From the NCBI GenBank assembly GCA_910577885.1, contig CAJTNK010000014.1:4452-26785 (forward strand): a stretch of DNA of 22,334 nucleotides. The letters run 5' to 3'. The notes under the pieces are model-generated. The model was not told the origin of the DNA, did not search any database, and saw nothing but the letters and a program-made list of their open reading frames with translations. This DNA comes from an uncultured Rikenella sp. (GTDB lineage Bacteria; Bacteroidota; Bacteroidia; Bacteroidales; Rikenellaceae). A program made the translations under genes and the position numbers. How positions within the stretch are numbered: the stretch's first letter is position 1; every line of letters starts with the position of its first letter. Positions 22,204 to 22,334 of the stretch are shown piece by piece.

Positions 22204-22334
22204 GGGGGCTCTTTGATATAAAGAAGTGGCAGCTTCTAATTGTAAAACGATTTTGCGATTTTGTTCATCTACTTTTTTATGATTGTCAAAATTTTCCACC
22301 ATATTTATAATATTAATAATCATTGCATTTCATG

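Noticed and set aside
21805..22323. Minus-strand open frame of 172 codons at the right end
   Set aside because: Most of it is antisense to the DUF2007 gene with Arg/His-rich sequence. Only its first 40 codons are outside, and they show no family features.

Overview
The window looks like a gut-type member of the Bacteroidales, most probably Alistipes/Rikenellaceae-like. This is inferred from fimbrillin-type lipoproteins, a DUF3822-rsmD pair, genomic palindromic repeats, fairly high GC, and promoters of the Bacteroidota form TTTG-N20-TAnnTTTG (three exact matches). I ran no database search, so family names come from recognition.

Positions 1-8645 hold a compound variation locus, transcribed leftward except for the invertase. 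It is a diversity-generating retroelement (DGR) joined to a phase-variable promoter. A lipoprotein gene (4033-6414) ends in a C-type-lectin-like/FISUMP domain. Its last 186 bp (variable repeat VR, 4040-4225) are repeated without a coding frame at 386-571 (template repeat TR1). By hand count the two copies differ at 16 positions, and 15 of these are adenines on the template coding strand, which is the signature of DGR mutagenesis. Between template and target lie an avd gene (1449-1895) and a MutS-like accessory gene (1879-2544). A second, divergent template-like repeat (TR2, 956-1129) sits in a tandem duplicate of the same roughly 0.5-kb module. No reverse transcriptase is in the window. It would be expected to the left of base 1.

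The diversified lipoprotein lies 87 bp downstream of a fimbrillin-like lipoprotein gene (6502-7668). The only strong promoter seen for the pair (7761-7792) lies between 19-bp inverted repeats (7730-7748 and 7895-7913). A Hin/Mpi-type serine recombinase gene (8040-8645) is next to it. The reading is a fimbrial operon that can be switched on or off by promoter inversion while the binding surface of its second protein is rewritten by the DGR. The promoter currently faces the operon (ON). Between the MutS-like gene and the target are about 1.5 kb without genes (2545-4032), packed with hairpins, including three repeats whose stems differ in sequence but stay complementary.

Positions 8737-13144 (minus strand) hold a DoxX-family membrane protein and a glucuronate-catabolism cluster: uxaC (two apparent frameshifts), uxuA, and an SDR mannonate oxidoreductase. 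A palindromic repeat element separates uxuA from uxaC. The stretch 10734-11073 contains only this element.

Positions 13200-22334 are mostly housekeeping: tRNA-Asp, rsmD with DUF3822, a membrane-anchored unknown, a RecD-like helicase, a membrane-anchored propeller-like unknown, an SMI1/KNR4-like protein with KptA, rplS, surE, tRNA-Arg, a small GNAT protein and a DUF2007/zinc-ribbon protein. The last 130 bp (22204-22334) are AT-rich, and I see no gene there.
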